Of a DNA stretch of 64,000 bases, positions 54,001 to 62,810 are shown piece by piece (positions within the stretch are counted from its first letter, which is position 1; each line of letters begins with the position of its first letter). This stretch comes from Marinobacter bryozoorum (GTDB lineage Bacteria; Pseudomonadota; Gammaproteobacteria; Pseudomonadales; Oleiphilaceae). The notes under the pieces are model-generated. The model did not search any database, was not told the origin of the DNA, and saw only the letters and a list, made by a program, of their open reading frames with translations. Where the stretch lies: the NCBI RefSeq assembly GCF_023156245.1, contig NZ_JAKZAH010000012.1:32467-96466 (forward strand), given 5' to 3'. The translations under genes and the position numbers were made by a program.

Positions 54001-56261
54001 ACTACAGCGACGAGGAGTTCGCGCCGTTAAGCGAACTGCTGGCCCACTGCCGAGAGCAGGGCATCCCCTCGCTGTTCTGGAACAAGGAAGACCCGGTCCA
54101 CTTCGACCGCTTCCGCAAGGCCGCCGCCCTGTGCGATCACGTCTTCACCACCGACAGCCGGCGGATCATTCCCTACCTGGCCACCCCGGGCGCCCTCAGC
54201 CAGACCGCCAGCAGCGGCCCCTTCTACGCCTCACCGAAGATCCACAACCTGCTGCCCTCGACTCGCGAATGGCAAGCCACCGCGGCCTACGGGGGCACCT
54301 ACTATGGCAAGCGCTACCCCGAGCGCACCGAGTACATGGACAAGATCATGAGTGCCGCCGCACCGCTGGGCCTCACGATCTACGACCGCCAGCACGATGA
54401 CCCGGAATCCCCCTACAAGTACCCGGGGCCGCTGGGGGGCTATGTGGCGGGCAGCCTCAGCTACGAGGAGATGATTCAGGCCTACAAGGCTCACCCGGTG
54501 CAGATCAACGTCAACTCGGTGCTGGACTCCCCCACCATGTTCTCGCGCCGCGTGGTGGAGACCGCCGCTTGCGGCTCGCCGCTGATCTCCGGCCCGGCCA
54601 TGGGCATGAACCGCTATATGGAAGGCGCCGGGCATATCGTGCGCACCGAGAGCGAAGCGGCCCAGGCCCTGGAGAACCTGCTGTACCACCCGGCCTACCG
54701 CTGGCGGGTCGCCCTGAAAGGCGCACGGGCCATCATGCGCGCCCACACCACCCAGCACCGCCTGGTGCAGATGCTGCGCACCGCCGGCGTGGTGATGCTG
54801 GCCCCCGAGCCGCCGGCCATCACGCTGCTGACCGAAGAGCTCAGCAAGGCGGCGGCAGAGCGGCTCCTGGCTCAGACCCTGCGCCCCCAGCGCATTCTGG
54901 CCAACCAGTGGCAGGCAGATAGCAAGGCCAAGCTCGAAGCCGCCGGCATTGCCTGCGACAGCCCCCAGGCCCAGAGCGCCGAGGCCGGAAGCCTCTGGCT
55001 GCTGGCAGACCCTCGCGCCCTGGCGGACCTGGAGCCGGAAGACCTGGAAGACCTCGCCTGGCCCACGGTTTACGCCCCGCAAGCGCGCATTGGCTTTAAC
55101 CGCAGCCCGGAGCTGGCCGAAGGCGAGTGGCCCGGCGTGGCGCTGGACAATCACCCCATCGATGCCGGGCTGCAGCTGCTGCGCCCCACTACCGGGATGC
55201 CGGCCAGCGACCTTACCGGCTGGGCCGCTCAGCAGCCCGCCCTGGCCCTGCGCAAACCGCCGCGGGTCCACGAGCAAGCGCCCAACGTCGCGCCCAAGAA
55301 GACCGTGGTCATCGCCGGCCACGACCTCAAGTTCATCAAGCCGTTCTACCCCTACTTCACCCAGGCGGGCATTCGCCTGCTGCTGGACTTCTGGACCGGC
55401 CACAACCAGCACAATGAGATCGCCAGCAAGCGCCTGGTGCGCCAGGCCGATACGGTGTTCTGCGAATGGACCCTGGGCAACGCCATCTGGTATGGCAAGC
55501 ACAAGCGGGAAGGGCAGAAGTTGGTAGGCAGGCTGCACCTGCAGGAGATCGATCACGCCCTGTTCCCGAAGATCCCCTTCGAGGCCTTCGATACGGTGAT
55601 GTTTGTTGGGCCGCATATTCTGCGCCAAGGGGTCGCCAAGAACCCGGTGCTCAAGAAAAACGGCGTGGTGGTCTATAACGGCGTGGATGTGGAAGGCCTG
55701 CAGTCGGTACCGCGCAAGCCTACCAACGGCAAGGTGCTGGGCTTTGTGGGCATCGTGCCCCAGCGCAAGCGCTTCGACCTGGCCCTGGATATCCTGCGTG
55801 AGCTACGCAAGGAAGACGACGGCTACCTCCTGAGGGTCAAGGGCAAGCGGCCCGAAGAGTACCCCTGGATGGCCAACCGCCCCGAGGAAATGGCCTGGTA
55901 CGAAACCCAGTACCGTCGTCTGGAAGAAGACCCGCTGCTGAAAGGGGCGGTGATCTTTGACCCCCATGGCAACGATATGCCCGAGTGGTATGCGGGTATC
56001 GACTTCGCACTCTCCACCAGTGACTTTGAAAGCTTCCACTTCACCATTGCCGATGGTGCCGCATCAGGCTGCACGCCGATCATTCTGCCGTGGGAAGGCG
56101 CGGATGAGATCTATCCGAAGGAGTGGGTGTACCGCGATGCCAAGGCGGCGGCTGGGGGCATAAAGGCTGGACCGGGAGATCAGGCCAGCTTGAAAGGTTT
56201 TGCAAAAGAAAAGTTTAGCATTATCTCAATTTCGTATGAGATGGTTGACTTTTTGAATTAA
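51018..56261 (+). CDS. Giant multidomain glycosyltransferase (four GT-B-like modules)
   Basis: A 1747-aa cytoplasmic protein. Module 1 (about 20-430) and module 2 (about 503-905) are GT4-like, each with an N-terminal half (SYASHGYAVRTQCIARAL; HATNGYSTRSHGIAVGL) and a sugar-nucleotide half (VIGYVGSFSPYEGLDQLLEA; VIGYAGSAVAYEGLELLMEA). Module 3 (about 935-1257) resembles CgeB-type transferases (FWNKEDPVHFDRF; INVNSVLDSPTMFSRRVVETAACG). After a linker, module 4 (about 1427-1747) is another GT-B-like unit (VLGFVGIVPQRKRFDLALDILREL; STSDFESFHFTIADGAASGC). It may build most of the repeat unit by itself. The last ~20 codons switch abruptly to AT-rich DNA. Donors are unknown. Confidence 0.85.
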   Translation: MDPVLERAKTLAAQTQQAILPVTGRIAYAVSHGQSYASHGYAVRTQCIARALNDHGLEILCMVRPGRPWDLGEAKVSLAPETTVNGVRYIHSRWLGAEPANELDRLERAAQQYEEWFRIYRPSAVLAASNWIVGLPAWVAATRLGLPFHYEVRGFWELSRQAREPSYENHPKYREEVVRDSFVACQATSVFTLNQPMKGELTKRGVNPSNIQIVPNGVTQASELKPADGQLRQRLGIAPDEKVIGYVGSFSPYEGLDQLLEACTELVQNGEKLKLLLVGDSQPLIESLAAHIADSGLKETPPWLIQVGRVPHEHVADYYALLDAVVIPRKPLGVCQLVPPMKAAEALAYGKRLVVSDVAPLAEYVDKYDGVVSFEAGSATSLATALQRSLKLPVPKPSAELLFSAHTEPMVRALRGEVADSVASASQQLEQLDVSQVDYATASQWFYRKGKLTDTLRALESLQARSVKFDKPKRDFQTFVAGMARLKGGWPLPPRQPNAGLMSRRQHVLYCLHQSMPHATNGYSTRSHGIAVGLEQAGFKVRATTRPGFPWDAGTKGLKRGYHESEVDGITYAACAGWNLNKTPLDYYLAEAADHYLREAQTSGAEVIAAASNYITALPALMAARRLGLPFVYEVRGLWEVTQASTQPEWAGSERYQLMRELEQQAALEADLVITLTEELADELASWGVPRERIEVVPNAVNAERFQPMAADAAIAKELKLKPGVPVIGYAGSAVAYEGLELLMEAMATLKKNGQAFTFVLVGDGKVIDTVKAKAKELGIEKECRFTGRVPFEEVPRYLSCMDILPIPRLSSAVTEMVSALKPLEAMAMGKALVLSDVSPHTTMAGPNGERARLFTKDSAQALSEALQALIDSPEERARLGQAARAWIEQERTWNHVTRRYADALQHVRRSRAAEVAKVALASGKDKSNAKRLEQITLGLIADQFTTDTLASAVKVVPLSPENWREELAQQPIDAMFVESAWKGNDWQWHKKVGYYSDEEFAPLSELLAHCREQGIPSLFWNKEDPVHFDRFRKAAALCDHVFTTDSRRIIPYLATPGALSQTASSGPFYASPKIHNLLPSTREWQATAAYGGTYYGKRYPERTEYMDKIMSAAAPLGLTIYDRQHDDPESPYKYPGPLGGYVAGSLSYEEMIQAYKAHPVQINVNSVLDSPTMFSRRVVETAACGSPLISGPAMGMNRYMEGAGHIVRTESEAAQALENLLYHPAYRWRVALKGARAIMRAHTTQHRLVQMLRTAGVVMLAPEPPAITLLTEELSKAAAERLLAQTLRPQRILANQWQADSKAKLEAAGIACDSPQAQSAEAGSLWLLADPRALADLEPEDLEDLAWPTVYAPQARIGFNRSPELAEGEWPGVALDNHPIDAGLQLLRPTTGMPASDLTGWAAQQPALALRKPPRVHEQAPNVAPKKTVVIAGHDLKFIKPFYPYFTQAGIRLLLDFWTGHNQHNEIASKRLVRQADTVFCEWTLGNAIWYGKHKREGQKLVGRLHLQEIDHALFPKIPFEAFDTVMFVGPHILRQGVAKNPVLKKNGVVVYNGVDVEGLQSVPRKPTNGKVLGFVGIVPQRKRFDLALDILRELRKEDDGYLLRVKGKRPEEYPWMANRPEEMAWYETQYRRLEEDPLLKGAVIFDPHGNDMPEWYAGIDFALSTSDFESFHFTIADGAASGCTPIILPWEGADEIYPKEWVYRDAKAAAGGIKAGPGDQASLKGFAKEKFSIISISYEMVDFLN

Positions 56262-56281
56262 GATATCTTTTAAGGTGTTTT

Positions 56282-59200
56282 ATGGGCTTGCCAATAAAAG
56301 TCTTTATCTTAGGCAGCTGTGTCTCAAGAGACCCGTTTGAGATAGCTGACAATAGAGATTTTGATGTTGTGGGTTACTATGCAAGGTCAAGCTTTGCATC
56401 TTTAGGTTCTACGCCTTTTGTAGATGAAAAAATATTGTCCGGGGTGAAGTCTAATTGGCAGCGCAGAATGGTGCGCGCTGATATGGGGAAATCAGTTTTT
56501 TCTGACTTGGAAAAGACTGATTTTGATGTGTTGCTTATAGATTTAATAGATGAAAGATTCAGCCTCTCTGTGAAAGGCTCGTCAGTTCACACTATTTCGA
56601 CAGAGTATAAAAAGGCGCTATACAAACCAAACTCATACGGCTTTATTAAAGCAGGGTCTGAAGAAAAGCTGACACTGTGGCGGGAAGGTTTAGAGAGAAT
56701 AAGTCGATACCTTGTTAAGCATGGGTTAGATGATAAAGTTTTTGTCAATCAAGTCTATTGGTCTTTACGCTGCCAACATCCTGAAAAACTGCTTGATAGA
56801 TACTCTGAAGACCAGATTAAACAAGCCAACGAACAGTTAGGTTGGATGTATGAAGAAATAAAAAAAACTTTGCCATTGGCAAGATTTATTAAGTATAGCG
56901 ATGAAGACTTAGAGCTCGATGAGCAGCATAAATGGGGAATGGACCCTTTTCATTACTCAAGGCGCGCTTTTTTAAAGCAGCTTAGTTCGATTTACAGTTT
57001 GTCACTAAAAAACATAAAGTTTGCTATGAATCACAGCTTGGGGAGTAAATCAGTTACTTTTCCGATAGACTGGAGGGCTGACCCATTCAAAAGCCGCTCA
57101 TGGATGCATCACTTTTCAAGTTTGAGGTGGATAAACAACAGTTATTCATATCTCTTTACTCTCAGTATTTTGACTAGTTTCTATAAATTCCACTGCGAAA
57201 AAAAAATCAAGAACCCCTACTATAATGAAGTGCGGGGTGATCATACGGCCGCAGTTCGGCTAGGTGTTTTGATAAACATTGAAAAAGAATATAGCGAGCA
57301 TGAAGATTCCTCTATTAAAAATATCGTGCGCAGGCTTATCGTTCAAGAAATTAAAAACTTGCAAAGCGATAAAATGTACCGTGCTGGCCATAATCATGGC
57401 CTGATGGTTGACTTGGCTTTGCTCAATTTGGTGCTAGGTTGTCCGGAATATAAGCCTAGGGTTAATTTGGAGCTAGTGCTAGAACGAAGCGCAAAGACAT
57501 TGGATGCAATGTGGCATGCTTCTGGGTTAACCAAAGAACACTCTGTTTCATACCAAGAATACAACCTGCCTTTGACAGTTGAGTATTTTGAGCTTCTAGA
57601 AAAGCTTAATGTAGAGCCGTTGGCAAGCGTCAGCTTGGAAAATGTTTTCCATGAATCCAGAAGATTTCTCGGCTATGCACTTAAAGCAACTGGTGAGTAC
57701 TTTCCTCTGGGTGATTCCTTCAGGCTACCTAACGAAAATATCCTGAATAAAGTTTTTGGCCAGGGCGAAGTCAAAAGTGCGCACGAGCTGCTTATGCCTT
57801 TTTCAGAAGAAGAAGGAGTGTATGGTAATAAAAACTTCTTCATCTTTAGAAAGACAGTTAACGGTAGGAAAGTCCATTTCGCGGCAACCTGTTGTTGGGA
57901 TTCGCATGTCCATAAACAAAATGATGAACTTTCATTTTGCCTTGAAGTAGATGGCGTTACCATTTTTGATGACCCTGGCTACACTGAATTTTTGCCTTGG
58001 GAAGGTGTGAAAAAGCTACAATCCGAAGCCTCACATAGTACAGTCACTGCAAGCGAAATTCAGTGGGGAGATGTTCGCTTTCCTAACGGAAAATCAAGAA
58101 TTTTAAGCTCTCAGCATGATGTCCAAGGTTTCTCGCTGTCAATGAGTATGGAAAGATACGGCGGGTTTAAGATTGTACGTGAGGTTGAGTTTAACGGTGA
58201 TGTATTAACGGTTGCGGATGCAGCAGCAGGGCATGACCTTCACGATATAAAATTCAAGAGAAAATTCGTCTTTGGTTCTGAAGTTGTAGTAAACAATTTG
58301 GGGCTGGGGAGGTTTGAGATTGACGGTGTTGATGGACGAAAAATTGCTGAGCTACAAATGGAAGAAGAAAAAAATGTGGAGCTCAGTGAAGCTGAGATTG
58401 TTTTAGCTGACCGCAAGCTAGTAAAGAATACGCAGGTTGTAACTGCGGAAAACATGCCCGTTATTGATAGTTCTCTGAAAAAAAATGAATCTTTTTTATT
58501 TCCAAGTTTGAAGTTGAAGCTTGCACCTCTTCCTGGTGTGAGTGTTAAGTTCGATTATGATGACGCCTGTTTTGTTGAGAATTTTTACTATGAAGCAAAT
58601 AGGCCAAAAAACGTTGATGAAATAATTGAGCTTTCGAAAGGTTTTTTGGGTAGTGAGCTGGTTTCTGAGCAGCGTAGAGCAGCAGCTGGTGTAGTGGGAG
58701 TTTATAAAAGTATTGAATTTGGTAGATGGGGCGAGCTGAAGTTTTTGCAGCGGTCGTTATATAAAGTGCTTCCCTCTATTTTCAGTACTGCAGCCACATC
58801 AAAGCGGGTAAAAGGTGTTCGAGATGATCCGAAGCAAGTTGCAATATCTGTTTCTACAGCGCTTTGGCATTCTGAAATAATGCTTGGTATTGATCCAGTG
58901 TATGGCCTTGCCAATTTGAGAGACGAAGTCAGTGGCTGGAAGCATTTGGAGGTGCCATACTCACAGAATGTTGCGAGAGCAATCACACTTCTTTCATATA
59001 TTCACTTTAGTAGGCGTGAGTATGATGAGTCACTACGCAATATAGAATGGATGGCTGGCTTTGTTTCTAAGATTAATGAAGAGGTCAATGGATTTAGGGG
59101 GGTTAATTCTTCGTATTGTGGGGATTATCATAAGGCTGTAGGGCTTTTGCAGTTGTGTATTGCAGGGAGGGAGTGGATAAATAATGATAGGAAAAGAGAG

Positions 59201-59302
59201 AAGTATTGGTCCCCTAAGGCAATTCATGGATTATGTCCGCGCGTGAGGAAAGGGGTTTCCCCAGAGTTTGATAAAAAGTTTATTAACTTCCTCAAAAATT
59301 GA
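56282..59302 (+). CDS. DUF6270/SGNH-like domain fused to heparinase II/III-like lyase
   Basis: A 1006-aa protein in AT-rich DNA. The N-terminal ~245 residues begin KVFILGSCVSRDPFE and end with a DPFHYS-type block, the pattern of DUF6270, related to SGNH hydrolases. The following part (about 290-900) has an all-helical region with RAGHNHGLMVDLALL and a beta-rich region with WDSHVHKQNDELSFCLEVDG...DDPGY, as in heparinase II/III lyases. No signal peptide was found, so it would act in the cytoplasm or leave by another route. It might trim or turn over capsule polymer, or modify it. Base composition strongly suggests recent transfer. Confidence 0.72.
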   Translation: MGLPIKVFILGSCVSRDPFEIADNRDFDVVGYYARSSFASLGSTPFVDEKILSGVKSNWQRRMVRADMGKSVFSDLEKTDFDVLLIDLIDERFSLSVKGSSVHTISTEYKKALYKPNSYGFIKAGSEEKLTLWREGLERISRYLVKHGLDDKVFVNQVYWSLRCQHPEKLLDRYSEDQIKQANEQLGWMYEEIKKTLPLARFIKYSDEDLELDEQHKWGMDPFHYSRRAFLKQLSSIYSLSLKNIKFAMNHSLGSKSVTFPIDWRADPFKSRSWMHHFSSLRWINNSYSYLFTLSILTSFYKFHCEKKIKNPYYNEVRGDHTAAVRLGVLINIEKEYSEHEDSSIKNIVRRLIVQEIKNLQSDKMYRAGHNHGLMVDLALLNLVLGCPEYKPRVNLELVLERSAKTLDAMWHASGLTKEHSVSYQEYNLPLTVEYFELLEKLNVEPLASVSLENVFHESRRFLGYALKATGEYFPLGDSFRLPNENILNKVFGQGEVKSAHELLMPFSEEEGVYGNKNFFIFRKTVNGRKVHFAATCCWDSHVHKQNDELSFCLEVDGVTIFDDPGYTEFLPWEGVKKLQSEASHSTVTASEIQWGDVRFPNGKSRILSSQHDVQGFSLSMSMERYGGFKIVREVEFNGDVLTVADAAAGHDLHDIKFKRKFVFGSEVVVNNLGLGRFEIDGVDGRKIAELQMEEEKNVELSEAEIVLADRKLVKNTQVVTAENMPVIDSSLKKNESFLFPSLKLKLAPLPGVSVKFDYDDACFVENFYYEANRPKNVDEIIELSKGFLGSELVSEQRRAAAGVVGVYKSIEFGRWGELKFLQRSLYKVLPSIFSTAATSKRVKGVRDDPKQVAISVSTALWHSEIMLGIDPVYGLANLRDEVSGWKHLEVPYSQNVARAITLLSYIHFSRREYDESLRNIEWMAGFVSKINEEVNGFRGVNSSYCGDYHKAVGLLQLCIAGREWINNDRKREKYWSPKAIHGLCPRVRKGVSPEFDKKFINFLKN

Positions 59303-59362
59303 TGCCTTCTCGCTCTTCGTTTTTATTCTATTGTTTTTAAAAATTTCCCTAATTGAGGTTTT

Positions 59363-60967
59363 ATGAAAATTTTAGACTGCACCCTTCGCGACGGCGGCTA
59401 CTACAATGCTTGGGATTTCTCCACCGAGCTGATTCACCAATACCTCGACGCCATGCAGGCCGCCGGCGTGGATGTGGTGGAGCTGGGCTTCCGCACCCTG
59501 AAGAATCAGGGCTTTCAGGGTCCCTGCGCCTTCACCACCGATGAGCTCATCCGCAGCTTGACCATTCCTGCGGGTTTGACCGTGGGCGTAATGGTCAACG
59601 GCAATGAGCTGGTCGGGGAGTTGCCCCAACAGGAGGCATTGGAGCGGCTGTTTCCCAACGCGGCGGTAGATTCACCAGTGGACTTGGTGCGCATCGCCTG
59701 CCACGTACACGAGTTTGAGAAGGCGCTGCCGGCGGTTACCTGGCTGAAGGAGCGTGGCTATCAGGTCGGCTTCAACCTGATGCAGGTGGCGGATCGCACC
59801 GAAGACGGAGTGAAGGCGCTCGCCCGCTTGGCTAAGGCCTACCCCATGGATGCGCTCTACTTCGCCGATAGCATGGGCAGCATGAGCCCGGATCAGGCGG
59901 CGCAGATCATCCAGTGGGTCCGCAGTGAGTGGAAAGGCCCGATGGGCATCCATACCCACGACAACCTGGGCCTGGCGCTCTCCAACACCCTGCGGGCGCT
60001 GGACGAGGGCGTGACCTGGGTGGATTCCACTGTCACCGGTATGGGCCGCGGGCCGGGCAACGCCCGCACCGAGGAGCTGGCCATCGAGATCGCCGAGCGG
60101 CGTGGCAAGCCGGTCAACATGGTGCCGCTGATGGTGCTGCTGCGTGAGCACTTCAAGCCCATGCAGGCCCACTACGGTTGGGGCACCAACCCCTACTACT
60201 ATCTGGCGGGCAAGTACGGCATCCACCCCACCTATATCCAGGAAATGCTCAGCGACTCCCGCTACAGCGAGGAAGACGTGCTGGCGGTGATCGAGCACCT
60301 GCGGGTGGAGGGCGGCAAGAAATTCAGCCTCAACACCCTGGATGCGGCGCGTCACTTCTACCGCGGTGAGCCCAAGGGGCAGTGGTCACCCAAGGAGCGC
60401 TTTGCCGGGCGCGAGGTGCTGCTGCTGGGCACCGGCCCGGGCGTGGCCCGCCACCGTGGGGCCCTGGAGCGCTACATCCGCGACCATAAGCCGCTGGTAC
60501 TGGCCCTCAACACCCAGAGCGCCATCGATGCCGAGCTGATCGACCTGCGGGTGGCCTGTCACCCGGTGCGCCTGCTGGCGGACTGCGACGCCCACACGCG
60601 CCTGCCTCAGCCGCTGATCACCCCGTACTCCATGCTGCCGGCGGATGTGCGTGACTCGCTGGCAGATAAGGACGTGCTGGATTTTGGGCTGAACGTGCAG
60701 GCGGGTAGCTTTGACTTTGCCGAGACACACTGCACTGTGCCCACATCACTCGTCATGGCCTACGCCTTCGCCATCGCCGCCAGCGGCGGAGCGCGTACAC
60801 TTTACCTAGCTGGGTTCGATGGCTACACGGGTGAAGATCCGCGCAATACGGAAATGAACCGTGTGGTGCAGCAGTTTCAAGAGGCCAAGGATGCACTCCC
60901 GCTCATTGCCATCACGCCATCGCGCTACGATGTCATCAAGCAGAGCGTGTATGGGATGGGCTCATGA
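59363..60967 (+). CDS. DRE-TIM aldolase fused to a DUF115-like domain
   Basis: A 534-aa protein. Residues 1-345 are a DRE-TIM (HMG-CoA lyase/4-hydroxy-2-oxovalerate aldolase-like) barrel: DCTLRDGGYY at 5-14 with the catalytic Arg-Asp, metal ligands in HTHDN (197-201) and GMGRGPGN (226-233). Residues about 350-534 form a second domain starting EVLLLGTGPGVARHR, similar to DUF115/MAF-like Rossmann domains. The aldolase half is expected to split or join pyruvate and an aldehyde with a divalent metal. Its TGA overlaps the CMP-transferase start, so both probably serve one pathway. GC content jumps up within its first codons relative to the gene before. Confidence 0.82.
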   Translation: MKILDCTLRDGGYYNAWDFSTELIHQYLDAMQAAGVDVVELGFRTLKNQGFQGPCAFTTDELIRSLTIPAGLTVGVMVNGNELVGELPQQEALERLFPNAAVDSPVDLVRIACHVHEFEKALPAVTWLKERGYQVGFNLMQVADRTEDGVKALARLAKAYPMDALYFADSMGSMSPDQAAQIIQWVRSEWKGPMGIHTHDNLGLALSNTLRALDEGVTWVDSTVTGMGRGPGNARTEELAIEIAERRGKPVNMVPLMVLLREHFKPMQAHYGWGTNPYYYLAGKYGIHPTYIQEMLSDSRYSEEDVLAVIEHLRVEGGKKFSLNTLDAARHFYRGEPKGQWSPKERFAGREVLLLGTGPGVARHRGALERYIRDHKPLVLALNTQSAIDAELIDLRVACHPVRLLADCDAHTRLPQPLITPYSMLPADVRDSLADKDVLDFGLNVQAGSFDFAETHCTVPTSLVMAYAFAIAASGGARTLYLAGFDGYTGEDPRNTEMNRVVQQFQEAKDALPLIAITPSRYDVIKQSVYGMGS

Positions 60968-61653
60968 CAGACAAGGTAACCTGTTTCCTGCCCTGTCGAG
61001 CCGGCAGCCAACGTGTGGTAAGGAAAAACATCAAGCCGTTTGCCAGCTATGAACACGGCCTGATTGAGATCAAGCTCCGTCAGCTGCTCGCAGCGGAAGG
61101 AATCGACGAGGTCGTCCTGACCACCAACGATGCCGATATTCTGGCTTATGCCGAATCCCTGGATGAGCCCCGCCTGCGCCTGCATCGTCGCGTCGAGGAA
61201 CTGTCGTCCAGCGCGACCAGCACAGATCAGCTCGTCGCCCATGCGCTTGAGCTGATCCCCGAGGGGCATATTCTCTGGACCCATGTGACATCACCCTTTA
61301 TCACCGCGAAGCACTATGACGAGGTAATCCGGATCTACAGGGAGCAGCGCGAACAGGGCTACGACTCCTTGATGACCACCACGGCGATTCACGGGTTTCT
61401 CTGGCAGGATGAGCAGCCCATGAACTATGACCGAACCATTGAAAAGTGGCCACGTACCCAAACCTTGGCACCGGTGCATGAGGTGAACAGCGGTGCCTTC
61501 TTGGCCCCAGCCGACCTTTATCGTGAGCTGGATGATCGTATTGGCCGGCGGCCCTATCTTTACGCTATGGATAAGTTCACCAGCTTTGATATCGATTGGC
61601 CTGAAGACTTCGTGATTGCAGAGTGTATTTTGGAAAAAGGGAGACAGTTATAG
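60964..61653 (+). CDS. Acylneuraminate cytidylyltransferase family protein
   Basis: A 229-aa CMP-sugar synthetase of the NeuA/KdsB type. The N-terminal FLPCRAGSQRVVRKNIKPF matches the CTP-binding loop (PARxGSKxxxxKN), with VVLTTNDADIL and WTHVTSPFITAKHYDEVI following and FTSFDIDWPEDFVIAE at the end. It should activate a 2-keto-3-deoxy (ulosonic or nonulosonic) acid as its CMP derivative. The start overlaps the aldolase stop (ATGA). No NeuB or NeuC is visible in the window. Confidence 0.9.
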   Translation: MTDKVTCFLPCRAGSQRVVRKNIKPFASYEHGLIEIKLRQLLAAEGIDEVVLTTNDADILAYAESLDEPRLRLHRRVEELSSSATSTDQLVAHALELIPEGHILWTHVTSPFITAKHYDEVIRIYREQREQGYDSLMTTTAIHGFLWQDEQPMNYDRTIEKWPRTQTLAPVHEVNSGAFLAPADLYRELDDRIGRRPYLYAMDKFTSFDIDWPEDFVIAECILEKGRQL

Positions 61654-61757
61654 TTATCTTTTTTATCTAAAACGTCTTATAGAGCGGTTTAATTTATTCG
61701 TAATTAAAAAAGTGGCTCTATAAAAAAATTTTGCGAAAAAATGGTTTTGGTGCTTTT

Positions 61758-62810
61758 ATGAATCCTTATGAAAAATTGCCTGAAAAAGCTTTTTGGAAAT
61801 TGTCTGTATCAAGTAAGTCAATGTTTGATATTGAAGAGCTATGGAGCCCAAAGTTCAAGCTTTCATCTAAAGATAAAATATCGACATATGGTTCTTGTTT
61901 TGCACAGCACATTGGTTTCGCGTTAAAGTCCAGAGGTTTTGATTGGCTTGTTGCTGAAAAAGCCCCAGAGAGACTTTCTGCAGAAAATGCAAAGAAGTAT
62001 AATTATGGGATTTTTTCTGCGAGAACAGGTAATATATATACTACTTCATTGTTAAAGCAGTGGGTAGAGTGGAGTCTAGGTAAGGTGAGTGTTCCAGAAG
62101 AGGTTTGGGAAAAAGATGGTAGGTTTTTTGATCCTTTCAGACCTGCAATCGAGCCAGATGGTTTTTCCTCTAAAGAAGAAGTAGTAAAGTCAAGGAACGA
62201 GGCGTTAAGGTGTTTTGAGAAAACTATTCTTGATTCCGATGTTATGGTTTTTACATTGGGTCTTACGGAGAGCTGGTTTAATAGTTCTTTTTTATATGAA
62301 TATCCTATGTGCCCAGGCACTGTTGCGGGCAGATATAACCCTTCTGTTCACAAATTTGAGAGCCAAAGCTATGAAAAGGCAAAAAAGAACTTGGCGTTGT
62401 CTTTAGTTATGATGAGGAAAGTTAATCCCGAATTAAAATTTTTGCTTACAGTTTCTCCGGTGCCGTTAACTGCTTCGAATTCAGGTGATAGCGTTATTGT
62501 TGCTACTATGCATTCTAAGTCTATATTGCGTGCTGTCGCTGGGCAGCTCGCTAAAGATAAAGATTATGTTGACTACTTTCCTTCTTACGAAATAATTAAT
62601 AGCCCTTGCTTTAAAGGGGTTTTCTTTGAGCCCAATTTGAGGGGGGTGAATCATGTTGGTGTTGACTTTGTTATGAAGCATTTTTTTAGCGGTTTTGGTG
62701 TTGGTTCAGAATGTAAAAAGAGTAGCTTGGTAGGAAAAAGTAGTCGCCGTAATATGGAGGCTGTATGCGAAGAAGAACTGCTTGACGCATTCGGTAAGGA
62801 GGTATTATGA
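61758..62810 (+). CDS. GSCFA-domain protein
   Basis: A 350-aa protein named after its STYGSCFAQHIGFAL motif (about residues 42-56), the hallmark of the GSCFA family, thought to be related to SGNH/GDSL esterases and found in polysaccharide loci. VFTLGLTESWF and LTVSPVPLTAS are further family blocks. A role as O-acyl esterase or transferase on the capsule is plausible. AT-rich, unlike the gene before it. The start ATG 61758 has no strong ribosome site; TTG 61731 is an alternative. The 104-base gap before it holds an 8-bp inverted repeat (61678-61685 / 61715-61722). Confidence 0.8.
   Translation: MNPYEKLPEKAFWKLSVSSKSMFDIEELWSPKFKLSSKDKISTYGSCFAQHIGFALKSRGFDWLVAEKAPERLSAENAKKYNYGIFSARTGNIYTTSLLKQWVEWSLGKVSVPEEVWEKDGRFFDPFRPAIEPDGFSSKEEVVKSRNEALRCFEKTILDSDVMVFTLGLTESWFNSSFLYEYPMCPGTVAGRYNPSVHKFESQSYEKAKKNLALSLVMMRKVNPELKFLLTVSPVPLTASNSGDSVIVATMHSKSILRAVAGQLAKDKDYVDYFPSYEIINSPCFKGVFFEPNLRGVNHVGVDFVMKHFFSGFGVGSECKKSSLVGKSSRRNMEAVCEEELLDAFGKEVL

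Noticed and set aside
61678..61722. Inverted repeat TATAGAGC/GCTCTATA after the CMP-transferase gene as a terminator
   Set aside because: The loop is about 29 nt and the following tract is A-rich, not T-rich, on the transcribed strand, so it is not a convincing plus-strand terminator.
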